64,000 bases of DNA, taken from Pseudomonas nitroreducens (GTDB lineage Bacteria; Pseudomonadota; Gammaproteobacteria; Pseudomonadales; Pseudomonadaceae). Shown here in pieces: positions 42,165 to 49,568 of this stretch (positions are counted from its first letter, which is position 1; every line of letters begins with the position of its first letter). Both the position numbers and the translations under genes were made by a program. The notes under the pieces were generated by a model. That model was given only the letters and a program-made list of their open reading frames with translations, was not told where the DNA came from and did no database searches. The DNA is taken from positions 124,001-188,000 of the forward strand of contig NZ_JACHLI010000011.1 of NCBI RefSeq assembly GCF_014204515.1, given 5' to 3'.

Positions 42165-43502
42165 GTGCGCCCCATAAACAGTATCGTCAACCTGCCTTAC
42201 GATGATCGCAGCTGCGGCTGGTATGCCGCGCTGCCCGAACCACTACCCCGTCCCCGCCTGCTTGGCGAACAGAACGCCGACTACGTGGTGATCGGCGCCG
42301 GCTTCGCCGGCCTTGCCGCCGCGCGCCGGCTGGCCGAACATCAGCCGCAGGCGCGCATCCTGCTGGTGGATGCCCAGCGCATCGGCTATGGCGCCTCCGG
42401 GCGCAACTCCGGCTTCGTCATCGACCTGCCGCACAAGTTCGCCCTGGAGCATCCCGACCCTGGGCACAAGCAGCGCCTGCTGGGCCTCAATCGCGCGGCC
42501 ATCGACCAGTTGCAGGGCCTCATCGCACGCCACGGCATCGACTGCCAGTGGTCCCACGCCGGCAAGTACCAGGGTGCGGTGGGCGAGCGCGGCCTGGCCT
42601 ACCTCGATCACTTCGAGAAACTGATGGCCGACCTCGGCGAACCCTACCGCCTGGTGGAGCGCGACGAACTGGCTGGCCTGCTCGGCACCCGGCACTACAG
42701 CCGGGCCATCTTCACCCCCGGCTGCTACCTGATGCAGCCGGCCGCGCTGGTGCGCGGACTGGGCGATTCACTACCGCCGAACGTCGAGGTCCTGGAGGAA
42801 TCGGCGATCCAGCGCCTGCAGCGCGATGCCGGCGGGCGCTGGATTCTGCACGGCGCCCAGGGACTGATCCGCACCCCCCAGGTGCTGCTGGGGACCAGTG
42901 TCTTCACCCAGGAATTCGGTTTCCTGCGCAACCGCCTGCTGCCGGTGATGACCTTCGCCAGCTGGACCCGCCCACTCAGCGACGCCGAGATGGACAGCAT
43001 CGGCGCCCAGGCCGACTGGGGCCTGACGCCGGCCGACCACGCCGGCACCACGCTGCGCATGACCCAGGATCGCCGACTGATCATACGCAACACCTACAAG
43101 CATGTGCCGCGCTACGGGCGCAGCATTGGCGACGGCACCCGCGCGAAGATTCGCGACGATCACCGCCAGGCTTTCCTCGCCCGCTACCCGCAACTCGCCG
43201 CCGTGCCCTTCACCCACACCTGGGGCGGGGTCTATGCCATCTCGCGCAACTTCACCAATTTCTTCGGCCAACTGGACGACGGGGTGTTCGCCACGGCGTG
43301 CGACAACGGCGTCGGCGCGGCCTGGGGCACCATTTCCGGGACATTGCTGGCCGACCGGGCAGTGGGTGCCGCCTCCAGCCTGCTCGATGACATTCAGGCG
43401 GTCACCGGCATGCCGTCGCTCAACCCGCCGGAGCCCTTCCTCGGCCTGGGTGTGCGCACGCGCATCCGCTGGGCGGCCTGGAACAGCAGGAGCGAGTTGT
43501 GA
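42165..43502 (+). CDS. FAD-dependent amine oxidase (DAO/PuuB-like)
   Basis: 445 residues, GTG start at 42165 directly after the preceding stop. The FAD motif is VIGAGFAGLAAARRL near residue 43, followed by YGASGRNSGFVIDLP, where the glycine-rich loop contacts the flavin. The C-terminal THTWGGVYAISRNF and NGVGAAWGTISG blocks are typical of the DAO superfamily. The opening CGWYAALPEPLPRP resembles gamma-glutamylputrescine oxidase and related secondary-amine oxidases. In the cluster it would oxidise the demethylated amine to an aldehyde. Exact substrate unknown. Confidence 0.88.
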   Translation: MRPINSIVNLPYDDRSCGWYAALPEPLPRPRLLGEQNADYVVIGAGFAGLAAARRLAEHQPQARILLVDAQRIGYGASGRNSGFVIDLPHKFALEHPDPGHKQRLLGLNRAAIDQLQGLIARHGIDCQWSHAGKYQGAVGERGLAYLDHFEKLMADLGEPYRLVERDELAGLLGTRHYSRAIFTPGCYLMQPAALVRGLGDSLPPNVEVLEESAIQRLQRDAGGRWILHGAQGLIRTPQVLLGTSVFTQEFGFLRNRLLPVMTFASWTRPLSDAEMDSIGAQADWGLTPADHAGTTLRMTQDRRLIIRNTYKHVPRYGRSIGDGTRAKIRDDHRQAFLARYPQLAAVPFTHTWGGVYAISRNFTNFFGQLDDGVFATACDNGVGAAWGTISGTLLADRAVGAASSLLDDIQAVTGMPSLNPPEPFLGLGVRTRIRWAAWNSRSEL

Positions 43503-43864
43503 TGCCCAAGGCAACCGGCCCGGTACTGCTGGTCGATCACCGCGACCTGGACTTCACCCCTCGCGGCGGGCCGCCGGGCCACGCAGGCGTGGCCCGAGCC
43601 ATCAGCCAGGAGATCTCGCCGAACCTGGGCATCGGTTTCGCCCGCTGGGAGGGCGCCGAAGTGGCCTGGACGCTGCTCTATGACGAAGTGGTCTTCGTCA
43701 TCGAGGGCTGCTTCGAACTGCGCGCGAACGGCGAGCTGTACCGCGTACTGCCGGGCCAGATGCTGTGGATTCCCGAGGGTACCGAACTGGTCTACGGCGG
43801 CCATGCGCTGTTCGGCTATGTCGTGCATCCAGGGGACTGGAAGCGCCGCCACGGCCTCGACTAG
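43502..43864 (+). CDS. EutQ-like cupin protein
   Basis: 120-residue single cupin domain. The start ATG at 43502 overlaps the preceding stop by one base (TGATG) and follows aggag. The fold is marked by YDEVVFVIEGCFELRANGE and PGQMLWIPEGTELVYGG, close to the ethanolamine-utilisation protein EutQ. Most of the histidine/glutamate metal ligands of classical cupins are not in place, as in EutQ. Its role in the cluster is unclear; it may act on an amine-derived intermediate. Confidence 0.82.
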   Translation: MPKATGPVLLVDHRDLDFTPRGGPPGHAGVARAISQEISPNLGIGFARWEGAEVAWTLLYDEVVFVIEGCFELRANGELYRVLPGQMLWIPEGTELVYGGHALFGYVVHPGDWKRRHGLD

Positions 43865-43884
43865 CCGCTGATCAGGGGCCCCAA

Positions 43885-45042
43885 TTGCTCTCACTGACCA
43901 AGTCCTTCGGGACGCTGTACGTGGCGACCCTGCTGATGCAGCTGGGTTCGAGCCTGCTGATGACCTACCTGGCCCTGCGCCTGGACGCCCACGGCATCGC
44001 CGAGCGCTGGAGCGGCGCGCTGATGGCGGCCAATGCGCTGGGCATGGTGCTGGGCGGACGCATCGGCTACTGGCTGATCGGCCGTGCCACCCATCCCCGC
44101 GCCTTCGTCACCGGCGCCGGCATCATCATTACCGCGGTGCTCTGCCACCTGTTCAGCGACTGGCTGCCCCTCTGGCTGGTGCTGCGCTTCGTGGTAGGTG
44201 CCGCGATGATGTGCCAGCTGATGGTCATCGAAAGCTGGCTCAATGACTGCGCGCCGGGGGATCGACGTGGCGGCGCCATGTCGCTGTACATGGTGGCCAG
44301 CTACGTCGGCATGATGCTCGGGCAATTGCTGCTCAGCCTGGGCAATGGCCTGGATGTCCGCGTGCTGGTCGGCGTGGCCATCGCCTTCGCCGTCGGCCTG
44401 GTGCCGATGGCCATGCACCGGGGGCTGCAGCCCTCGGTAATGGCGCAGACGCGGGTGAATCCAATGGTCCATGTCCGGCGCCTGCCCCAGGCGCTGGGCT
44501 GTATCCTCGGCTCGGGGCTGCTCAACGGCTGCTTCTACGGGCTGGCGCCGATCTTTGCCGCGCAACGCGGTTTCACGCCAGCCCAGGTCGGCCAGTTCAT
44601 GGCCCTGAGCATCGCCGCGGGACTGGCTGCCCAACTGCCGCTGGGCTGGCTGTCGGATCGCTACCCGCGCGTTGTCCTGATCCGGGTCATCGCCATGCTG
44701 CTGGCCGTCACCTACCTGCCGCTGGTTTTCCTCGATACGTCGCAGCACGCGTGGATACTGCTGGCGGGCGCAGCCATCGGCTTCCTGCAGTTCTGCCTGT
44801 ACCCGCTGGGCATTGCCCACGCCAATGCCAACCTGGAGCCGGACTTGCGCGTCGGGGTAGCGGGGGTACTGCTGGCGACCTTCGGCGTCGGCGCGAGCAT
44901 CGGCCCGTTGCTGGCCGGCGCGTTGATGGAGCGTCTGGGCCCTACGGCGCTCTATCTGTTCAGCATCGGAGTGGCCGCGCTGCTGGTGGGCCTGCTGCGG
45001 GCTCCGCGGGAGATCGCGCTGCCGGGGTTCCCGGCGCAGTGA
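43885..45042 (+). CDS. MFS permease, YcaD-like
   Basis: 385 residues from a TTG codon at 43885, chosen because aggggcc precedes it and the conserved membrane part begins right after. About 12 hydrophobic segments. The block LMVIESWLNDCAPGDRRGGA and the following MSLYMVASYVGMMLGQLLL match the YcaD/UMF2 branch of the major facilitator superfamily. It is the last gene of the Rieske run and could export a toxic intermediate or import a second substrate form. Substrate not known. Confidence 0.85.
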   Translation: MLSLTKSFGTLYVATLLMQLGSSLLMTYLALRLDAHGIAERWSGALMAANALGMVLGGRIGYWLIGRATHPRAFVTGAGIIITAVLCHLFSDWLPLWLVLRFVVGAAMMCQLMVIESWLNDCAPGDRRGGAMSLYMVASYVGMMLGQLLLSLGNGLDVRVLVGVAIAFAVGLVPMAMHRGLQPSVMAQTRVNPMVHVRRLPQALGCILGSGLLNGCFYGLAPIFAAQRGFTPAQVGQFMALSIAAGLAAQLPLGWLSDRYPRVVLIRVIAMLLAVTYLPLVFLDTSQHAWILLAGAAIGFLQFCLYPLGIAHANANLEPDLRVGVAGVLLATFGVGASIGPLLAGALMERLGPTALYLFSIGVAALLVGLLRAPREIALPGFPAQ

Positions 45043-45090
45043 GCGGACGCCTGTCGCAGGCTGGCCGGGCGCCAGCCCGCGGCACAATCG

Positions 45091-45885
45091 TCAAACGGCG
45101 ACCGGCGCCTTGATGTGCGGGTGGGCTTCATAGCCGACCAGCTCGAAGTCCTCGAAGCGGAAGTCGAACAGGTCCTTCACCTCGGGGTTGATCTTCATGG
45201 TCGGCAGCGGCAGCGGCTGGCGGGTCAGCTGCAGGTCGGTCTGCTCCAGGTGGTTGGCGTACAGGTGGCAGTCGCCGCCGGTCCAGATGAACTCGCCCGG
45301 CTGCAGGCCGGCGACCTGCGCGACCATCAGGGTCAGCAGCGCGTAGCTGGCGATGTTGAAGGGTACGCCGAGGAAGATGTCGGCCGAACGCTGGTACAGC
45401 TGGCAGCTGAGCTTGCCGTCGGCGACGTAGAACTGGAACAGCGCGTGGCACGGCGGCAGGGCCATTTCGTCGATCAACGCGGGGTTCCACGCGGAGACGA
45501 TCAGGCGGCGCGAGTCCGGGTTTGTCTTCAGCATCTGCATCAGGTTGGCGATCTGGTCGATGTGGCGGCCGTCCGGCGCCGGCCAGGAACGCCACTGGTA
45601 GCCGTAGACCGGACCCAGGTCGCCGTTCTCGTCGGCCCACTCGTCCCAGATCGAGACGCCGTTTTCCTTCAGGTAGGCGATGTTGGTCGAACCTTTGAGG
45701 AACCACAGCAGCTCATGGATGATCGATTTGAGGTGGCACTTCTTGGTGGTCACCAGCGGGAAGCCTTCGGCGAGGTCGAAACGCATCTGGTGGCCGAACA
45801 CGCTGTAGGTGCCGGTGCCGGTGCGATCGCTCTTGAAGGTGCCGTGTTCGCGCACGTGGCGCATGAGGTCGAGGTACTGTTTCAT
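45091..45885 (-). CDS. thyA: Thymidylate synthase
   Basis: 264 residues, the standard ThyA length. It methylates dUMP to dTMP with methylene-tetrahydrofolate. The catalytic cysteine is in MALPPCHALFQFYV and the phosphate-binding arginine pair in SRRLIVSAWNP. Further family blocks are KCHLKSIIHELLWFLKG, YQRSADIFLGVPFNIASYAL and GDCHLYANH. The start at 45885 gives the canonical MKQYLDLMRHV opening. Confidence 0.98.
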   Translation of the reverse strand: MKQYLDLMRHVREHGTFKSDRTGTGTYSVFGHQMRFDLAEGFPLVTTKKCHLKSIIHELLWFLKGSTNIAYLKENGVSIWDEWADENGDLGPVYGYQWRSWPAPDGRHIDQIANLMQMLKTNPDSRRLIVSAWNPALIDEMALPPCHALFQFYVADGKLSCQLYQRSADIFLGVPFNIASYALLTLMVAQVAGLQPGEFIWTGGDCHLYANHLEQTDLQLTRQPLPLPTMKINPEVKDLFDFRFEDFELVGYEAHPHIKAPVAV

Positions 45886-46096
45886 CGCTGCGGTTTCACC
45901 CAAAAGCCCGGCGCTGAGGCTCTGCGGCGCGGCTCCTGGGTGAGCCGCCGGCAGAGCGAATCGCCCGGCAGAATCTGAACAAGCGGCAATACTAAGGGCC
46001 TGGGCAGGGGATCGCCACCCTGGCCGACCAATACCCCGATGCAAGCGGCGTCAGACCGCACGTCCCAACCGTTCGCCTGTTGATAGAGAGGTCGTC

Positions 46097-46603
46097 ATGT
46101 CCGAGGCATCGCTGCCCGCCTTTCCCCTTTCGCGCCGCCGCCTGCTGGCGGTGGCCTGCGCCAGCGCCGCGATGGGCGGGGTGCTGCTCAGTCCCGCCGG
46201 GCGCTGCTGGGCGGCGCTGACGCCGCAGGCCGAAGTGGAGCTGGAAGGCTTCATGACCCTCTCCCAGCGCCTCACCGGGCGCAGCAACCTCGATCCGCGC
46301 ATCGGCCAGCGCCTGTTCCAGGCCCTGGCGCAGCGCGATACCGCGCTCAAGCAGAGCCTCACCGAGCTGCTCGATCGCCTGGGCGATGATCCGGCGAGCT
46401 GGAACGAGCGCCAGCAGTGGCTGGCGCGGCAGATTCTCGGCGGCTGGTACCTGGGGCAGATCGGCGATGACAGCAGCGCCACCGTGGTCACCTACGAGCA
46501 GGCGCTGATGTTCCGCGCGGTGGACGACGTGCTGGTGATCCGCAGCTACTGCCCGAACAAGCCCGGCTTCTGGGCCGCGCAGCCCGTCGAGCGGGGGGCT
46601 TGA
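46097..46603 (+). CDS. Tat-exported small subunit of FAD dehydrogenase
   Basis: 168 residues with twin-arginine signal LSRRRLLAVACASAAMGGV (residues about 12-30). The mature domain EGFMTLSQRLTGRSNLDPRI matches the small subunit of sorbitol/fructose/gluconate-type membrane dehydrogenases. The flavoprotein encoded 2 bp downstream has no signal, so this subunit probably carries it across the membrane through Tat. It ends with a C-terminal FWAAQPVERGA. Confidence 0.82.
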   Translation: MSEASLPAFPLSRRRLLAVACASAAMGGVLLSPAGRCWAALTPQAEVELEGFMTLSQRLTGRSNLDPRIGQRLFQALAQRDTALKQSLTELLDRLGDDPASWNERQQWLARQILGGWYLGQIGDDSSATVVTYEQALMFRAVDDVLVIRSYCPNKPGFWAAQPVERGA

Positions 46604-46605
46604 GC

Positions 46606-48195
46606 ATGAACGATACGCAACGCGCGGATTTCGTGGTGGTCGGCTCCGGCGTGGCCGGCGCGCTGGTCGCCCATCAACTGGCACTGGCCGGCAAGGACGT
46701 GCTGATCCTCGAGGCCGGCCCGCGCATGGGCCGCTGGGAGATCGTCGAGCGCTTCCGCAACCAGGCGGACAAATCCGACAACCAGGCGCCCTATCCGTCC
46801 ACCCCATTCGCACCGCATCCGCAGTTCAAGCCGGACAACCACTACCTGATCCAGAAGGGTGAACACCCCTACGACGTGCAGTACATCCGCGCCGTGGGCG
46901 GCACCACCTGGCACTGGGCGGCCTCCGCCTGGCGCTTCCTGCCCAACGATTTCAAGCTGCGCAGCCTGTATGGCGTAGGCCGCGACTGGCCCATCGAGTA
47001 CGCCGAGCTGGAGCCCTGGTACCAGCGCGCCGAGGAGGAACTGGGCGTCTGGGGCCCGGGCGACGAGGAACTCGATTCGCCACGCAGCCAGCCCTACCCC
47101 ATGCCACCGCTGCCGCTGTCGTGGAACGAGCAGCGCATCAAGACCCTGCTCAACGCCAACGGCTACCGCGTGGTCACCGAACCGGTGGCGCGCAACAGCC
47201 GCCCCTACGACGGCCGCCCGACCTGCTGCGGCAACAACAACTGCATGCCCATCTGCCCCATCGGCGCCATGTACAACGGCATCGTCCATGTCGAGAAGGC
47301 CGAAGCCGCCGGCGCCCGGCTGATCGATAACGCCGTGGTGTTCAAGCTGGAGAAGGGCGAGGCCGGCAAGATCGTCGCGGCCCTCTACAAGGACCCGCAG
47401 GGCAACGAGATGCGCGTCGAGGGCGACACCTTCATCCTCGCCGCCAACGGCATCGAGACGCCCAAGCTGATGCTGATGTCCGAGGTCGGCAACAGCTCGG
47501 ACATGGTCGGCCGCAACCTCATGGACCACCCGGGCACCGCCGTGCAGTTCTATGCCAACGAGAAACTCTGGCCAGGCCGCGGGCCGCAGGAGATGACCTC
47601 CATGGTGGGCTTCCGCGATGGCGCCTTCCGTAGCGAGTACGCGTCGAAGAAGATCCACCTGTCCAACCTCTCGCGCACCGACCAGGTGGCCGCCGAGCTG
47701 ATCCGCCACGGGCCGCTGCTGCTGGGCCACGACCTGGAGGCGAAGATCCGCGACCGCGCCGCGCGCTTCGTGCGCTTCGACAGCTTCCACGAAATCCTCC
47801 CGCACCCGGAGAACCGCATCGTGCCCAGCGCCACCGAGCGCGACGCGGCCGGCATCCCCAAGCCCGAGTTCACCTATGCAATGGACGACTACGTGCGCAA
47901 GAGCGCGGTGCACACCCGCGAGGTCTACGCCAACGCGGCCAAGTTGCTAGGCGGTGAAGAGGTGACGTTCGACGACAGTTTCGCCAACAACAACCACATC
48001 ACCGGCACCGTGCTGATGGGCGCCGACCCGAAGGATTCCGTGGTGGACGCCCAGTGCCGGACCCACGACCACCCCAACCTGTTCATCGCCAGCAGCGGCG
48101 TGATGCCCACCGTCGGCTCGGTGAACTGCACCCTGACCATCGCCGCCCTGGCCCTGCGCCTGGCCGAGCACCTGAAGCGGGAGGCCAAGGCATGA
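46606..48195 (+). CDS. GMC-family FAD dehydrogenase, large subunit
   Basis: 529 residues, ATG at 46606. The FAD-binding motif is FVVVGSGVAGALVAHQLAL near residue 10. The block YIRAVGGTTWHWAASAWRF is the GMC flavin signature. A cysteine-rich segment, TCCGNNNCMPICPIGAMYNG, is shared with gluconate and fructose dehydrogenases, where it can hold an iron-sulfur cluster. The C-terminal GTVLMGADPKDS and VGSVNCTLTIAALALR carry the active-site His/Asn region. The stop overlaps the cytochrome gene by 4 bp. It oxidises a sugar, polyol or sugar acid at the outer face of the inner membrane. Confidence 0.9.
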   Translation: MNDTQRADFVVVGSGVAGALVAHQLALAGKDVLILEAGPRMGRWEIVERFRNQADKSDNQAPYPSTPFAPHPQFKPDNHYLIQKGEHPYDVQYIRAVGGTTWHWAASAWRFLPNDFKLRSLYGVGRDWPIEYAELEPWYQRAEEELGVWGPGDEELDSPRSQPYPMPPLPLSWNEQRIKTLLNANGYRVVTEPVARNSRPYDGRPTCCGNNNCMPICPIGAMYNGIVHVEKAEAAGARLIDNAVVFKLEKGEAGKIVAALYKDPQGNEMRVEGDTFILAANGIETPKLMLMSEVGNSSDMVGRNLMDHPGTAVQFYANEKLWPGRGPQEMTSMVGFRDGAFRSEYASKKIHLSNLSRTDQVAAELIRHGPLLLGHDLEAKIRDRAARFVRFDSFHEILPHPENRIVPSATERDAAGIPKPEFTYAMDDYVRKSAVHTREVYANAAKLLGGEEVTFDDSFANNNHITGTVLMGADPKDSVVDAQCRTHDHPNLFIASSGVMPTVGSVNCTLTIAALALRLAEHLKREAKA

Positions 48196-49472
48196 AACGT
48201 CTTCTCCTGCTCGCCCTGCTGGCCGCACCACTTCTCGCCCACGCGGCCAATGCCCTGGACCCCGCGCCAGCGGAAGTCCTGCAACGCGGCGAATACCTGG
48301 CCCGCGCCGGCGACTGCGCGGCCTGCCATACGGTGCCGGGCGGCAAACCTTTCGCCGGCGGCCTGCCGCTGGCCACGCCGCTGGGCGCGGTGTACTCCAC
48401 CAACATCACCCCCGACCCGAAGACCGGCATCGGCAGCTACAGCTACGACGACTTCGCCCGCGCCGTGCGCGAGGGCGTAGCCAAGGGCGGCACCCGGCTC
48501 TACCCGGCGATGCCCTACACCGCCTATGCGAAGGTCAACGACGAGGACATGCAGGCCCTCTACGCCTGGTTCCTCGAAGGCGGCGTGCAGGCCGTGGCGC
48601 AGCCCAACCGCGATTCGGACATCACCTGGCCGCTGGACATGCGCTGGCCCCTGGCGATCTGGAACCTGCTGTTCCACGACGACACGGTCTACCAGCAGAA
48701 CCCCAAACAGAGCGCGGCCTGGAACCGTGGCGCCTACCTGGTCCAGGGCCTGGCCCACTGCGGCACCTGCCACACCCCGCGCGGCATGGCCTTCCAGGAG
48801 AAAGCCACGGACGAGCGCAGCACCGGCTTTCTCTCCGGCGCCGCGCTGGGCGGCTGGTACGCCTTCAACATCACCCCCGACACCCACAGCGGCATCGGCG
48901 GCTGGAGCGACGCGGAGATCGTCCAGTACCTCAGGAGCGGCCGCGTACCGGGCAAGGCCCAGGCCGCCGGGCCCATGGCCGAGGCGGTGGAGCACAGCTT
49001 CCAGTACATGAGCGATGCCGACCTGCAGGCGATTGCCAGCTACCTGCGCAGCGTGCCGGCGGTCAGCGACGGCGAACGCAAGGCGCGCTTCGCCTGGGGC
49101 GAACCGGCGGACGACGTCGTCACCCTGCGCGGCGAAGACTTCGCCGCACAGAAGCATGACGACGGCGCCCGCCTGTACCTGGGCAACTGCGCCAGCTGCC
49201 ATTCGTGGAGCGGCGAAGGGGTGAAGGACGGCTACTACCCGATGCTGCTGAAGAACAGCGCCGTGGGCGCCCTGCAGCCGGACAACCTGGTACAGGTGGT
49301 CCTTGGCGGCGTGCACCGCAAGGTGGGCAGCGAAGACGTGTTCATGCCCGGCTTCGCCGGCACCCTGAACGACGAGCAGATCGCCACCCTGGTGAACTAC
49401 CTCACCGCACAGTTCGGCAACCCCGAGGTGAAGGTCGACAGCGCCCGCGTCGCCGAGATTCGCCAGCCGTGA
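48192..49472 (+). CDS. Triheme cytochrome c subunit of dehydrogenase
   Basis: 426 residues. Signal peptide MKRLLLLALLAAPLLAHAAN. Three CxxCH haem sites: CAACH (Cys42-Cys45-His46), CGTCH (about 193) and CASCH (about 335). The start overlaps the flavoprotein stop (ATGA). Length, three haems and position match the cytochrome subunit that passes electrons from gluconate/sorbitol/fructose-type dehydrogenases to ubiquinone. The three genes 46097-49472 thus form one complex. Confidence 0.93.
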   Translation: MKRLLLLALLAAPLLAHAANALDPAPAEVLQRGEYLARAGDCAACHTVPGGKPFAGGLPLATPLGAVYSTNITPDPKTGIGSYSYDDFARAVREGVAKGGTRLYPAMPYTAYAKVNDEDMQALYAWFLEGGVQAVAQPNRDSDITWPLDMRWPLAIWNLLFHDDTVYQQNPKQSAAWNRGAYLVQGLAHCGTCHTPRGMAFQEKATDERSTGFLSGAALGGWYAFNITPDTHSGIGGWSDAEIVQYLRSGRVPGKAQAAGPMAEAVEHSFQYMSDADLQAIASYLRSVPAVSDGERKARFAWGEPADDVVTLRGEDFAAQKHDDGARLYLGNCASCHSWSGEGVKDGYYPMLLKNSAVGALQPDNLVQVVLGGVHRKVGSEDVFMPGFAGTLNDEQIATLVNYLTAQFGNPEVKVDSARVAEIRQP

Positions 49473-49568
49473 AGCGCGGGCCGCCGCGCATTCGGCGGCC
49501 CACTGCGTTGACAGCCACACGCCCCTCGCGGAAGCTCCCTGCGTCGTCGCGCGGAACAGCGGAAGTCC

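Noticed and set aside
36013..45042. Plain carnitine (CntAB) or glycine-betaine (GbcAB) operon
   Set aside because: The matching reductase subunit (CntB/GbcB) is absent, and the extra oxidase, cupin and rubredoxin fusion do not fit those operons.
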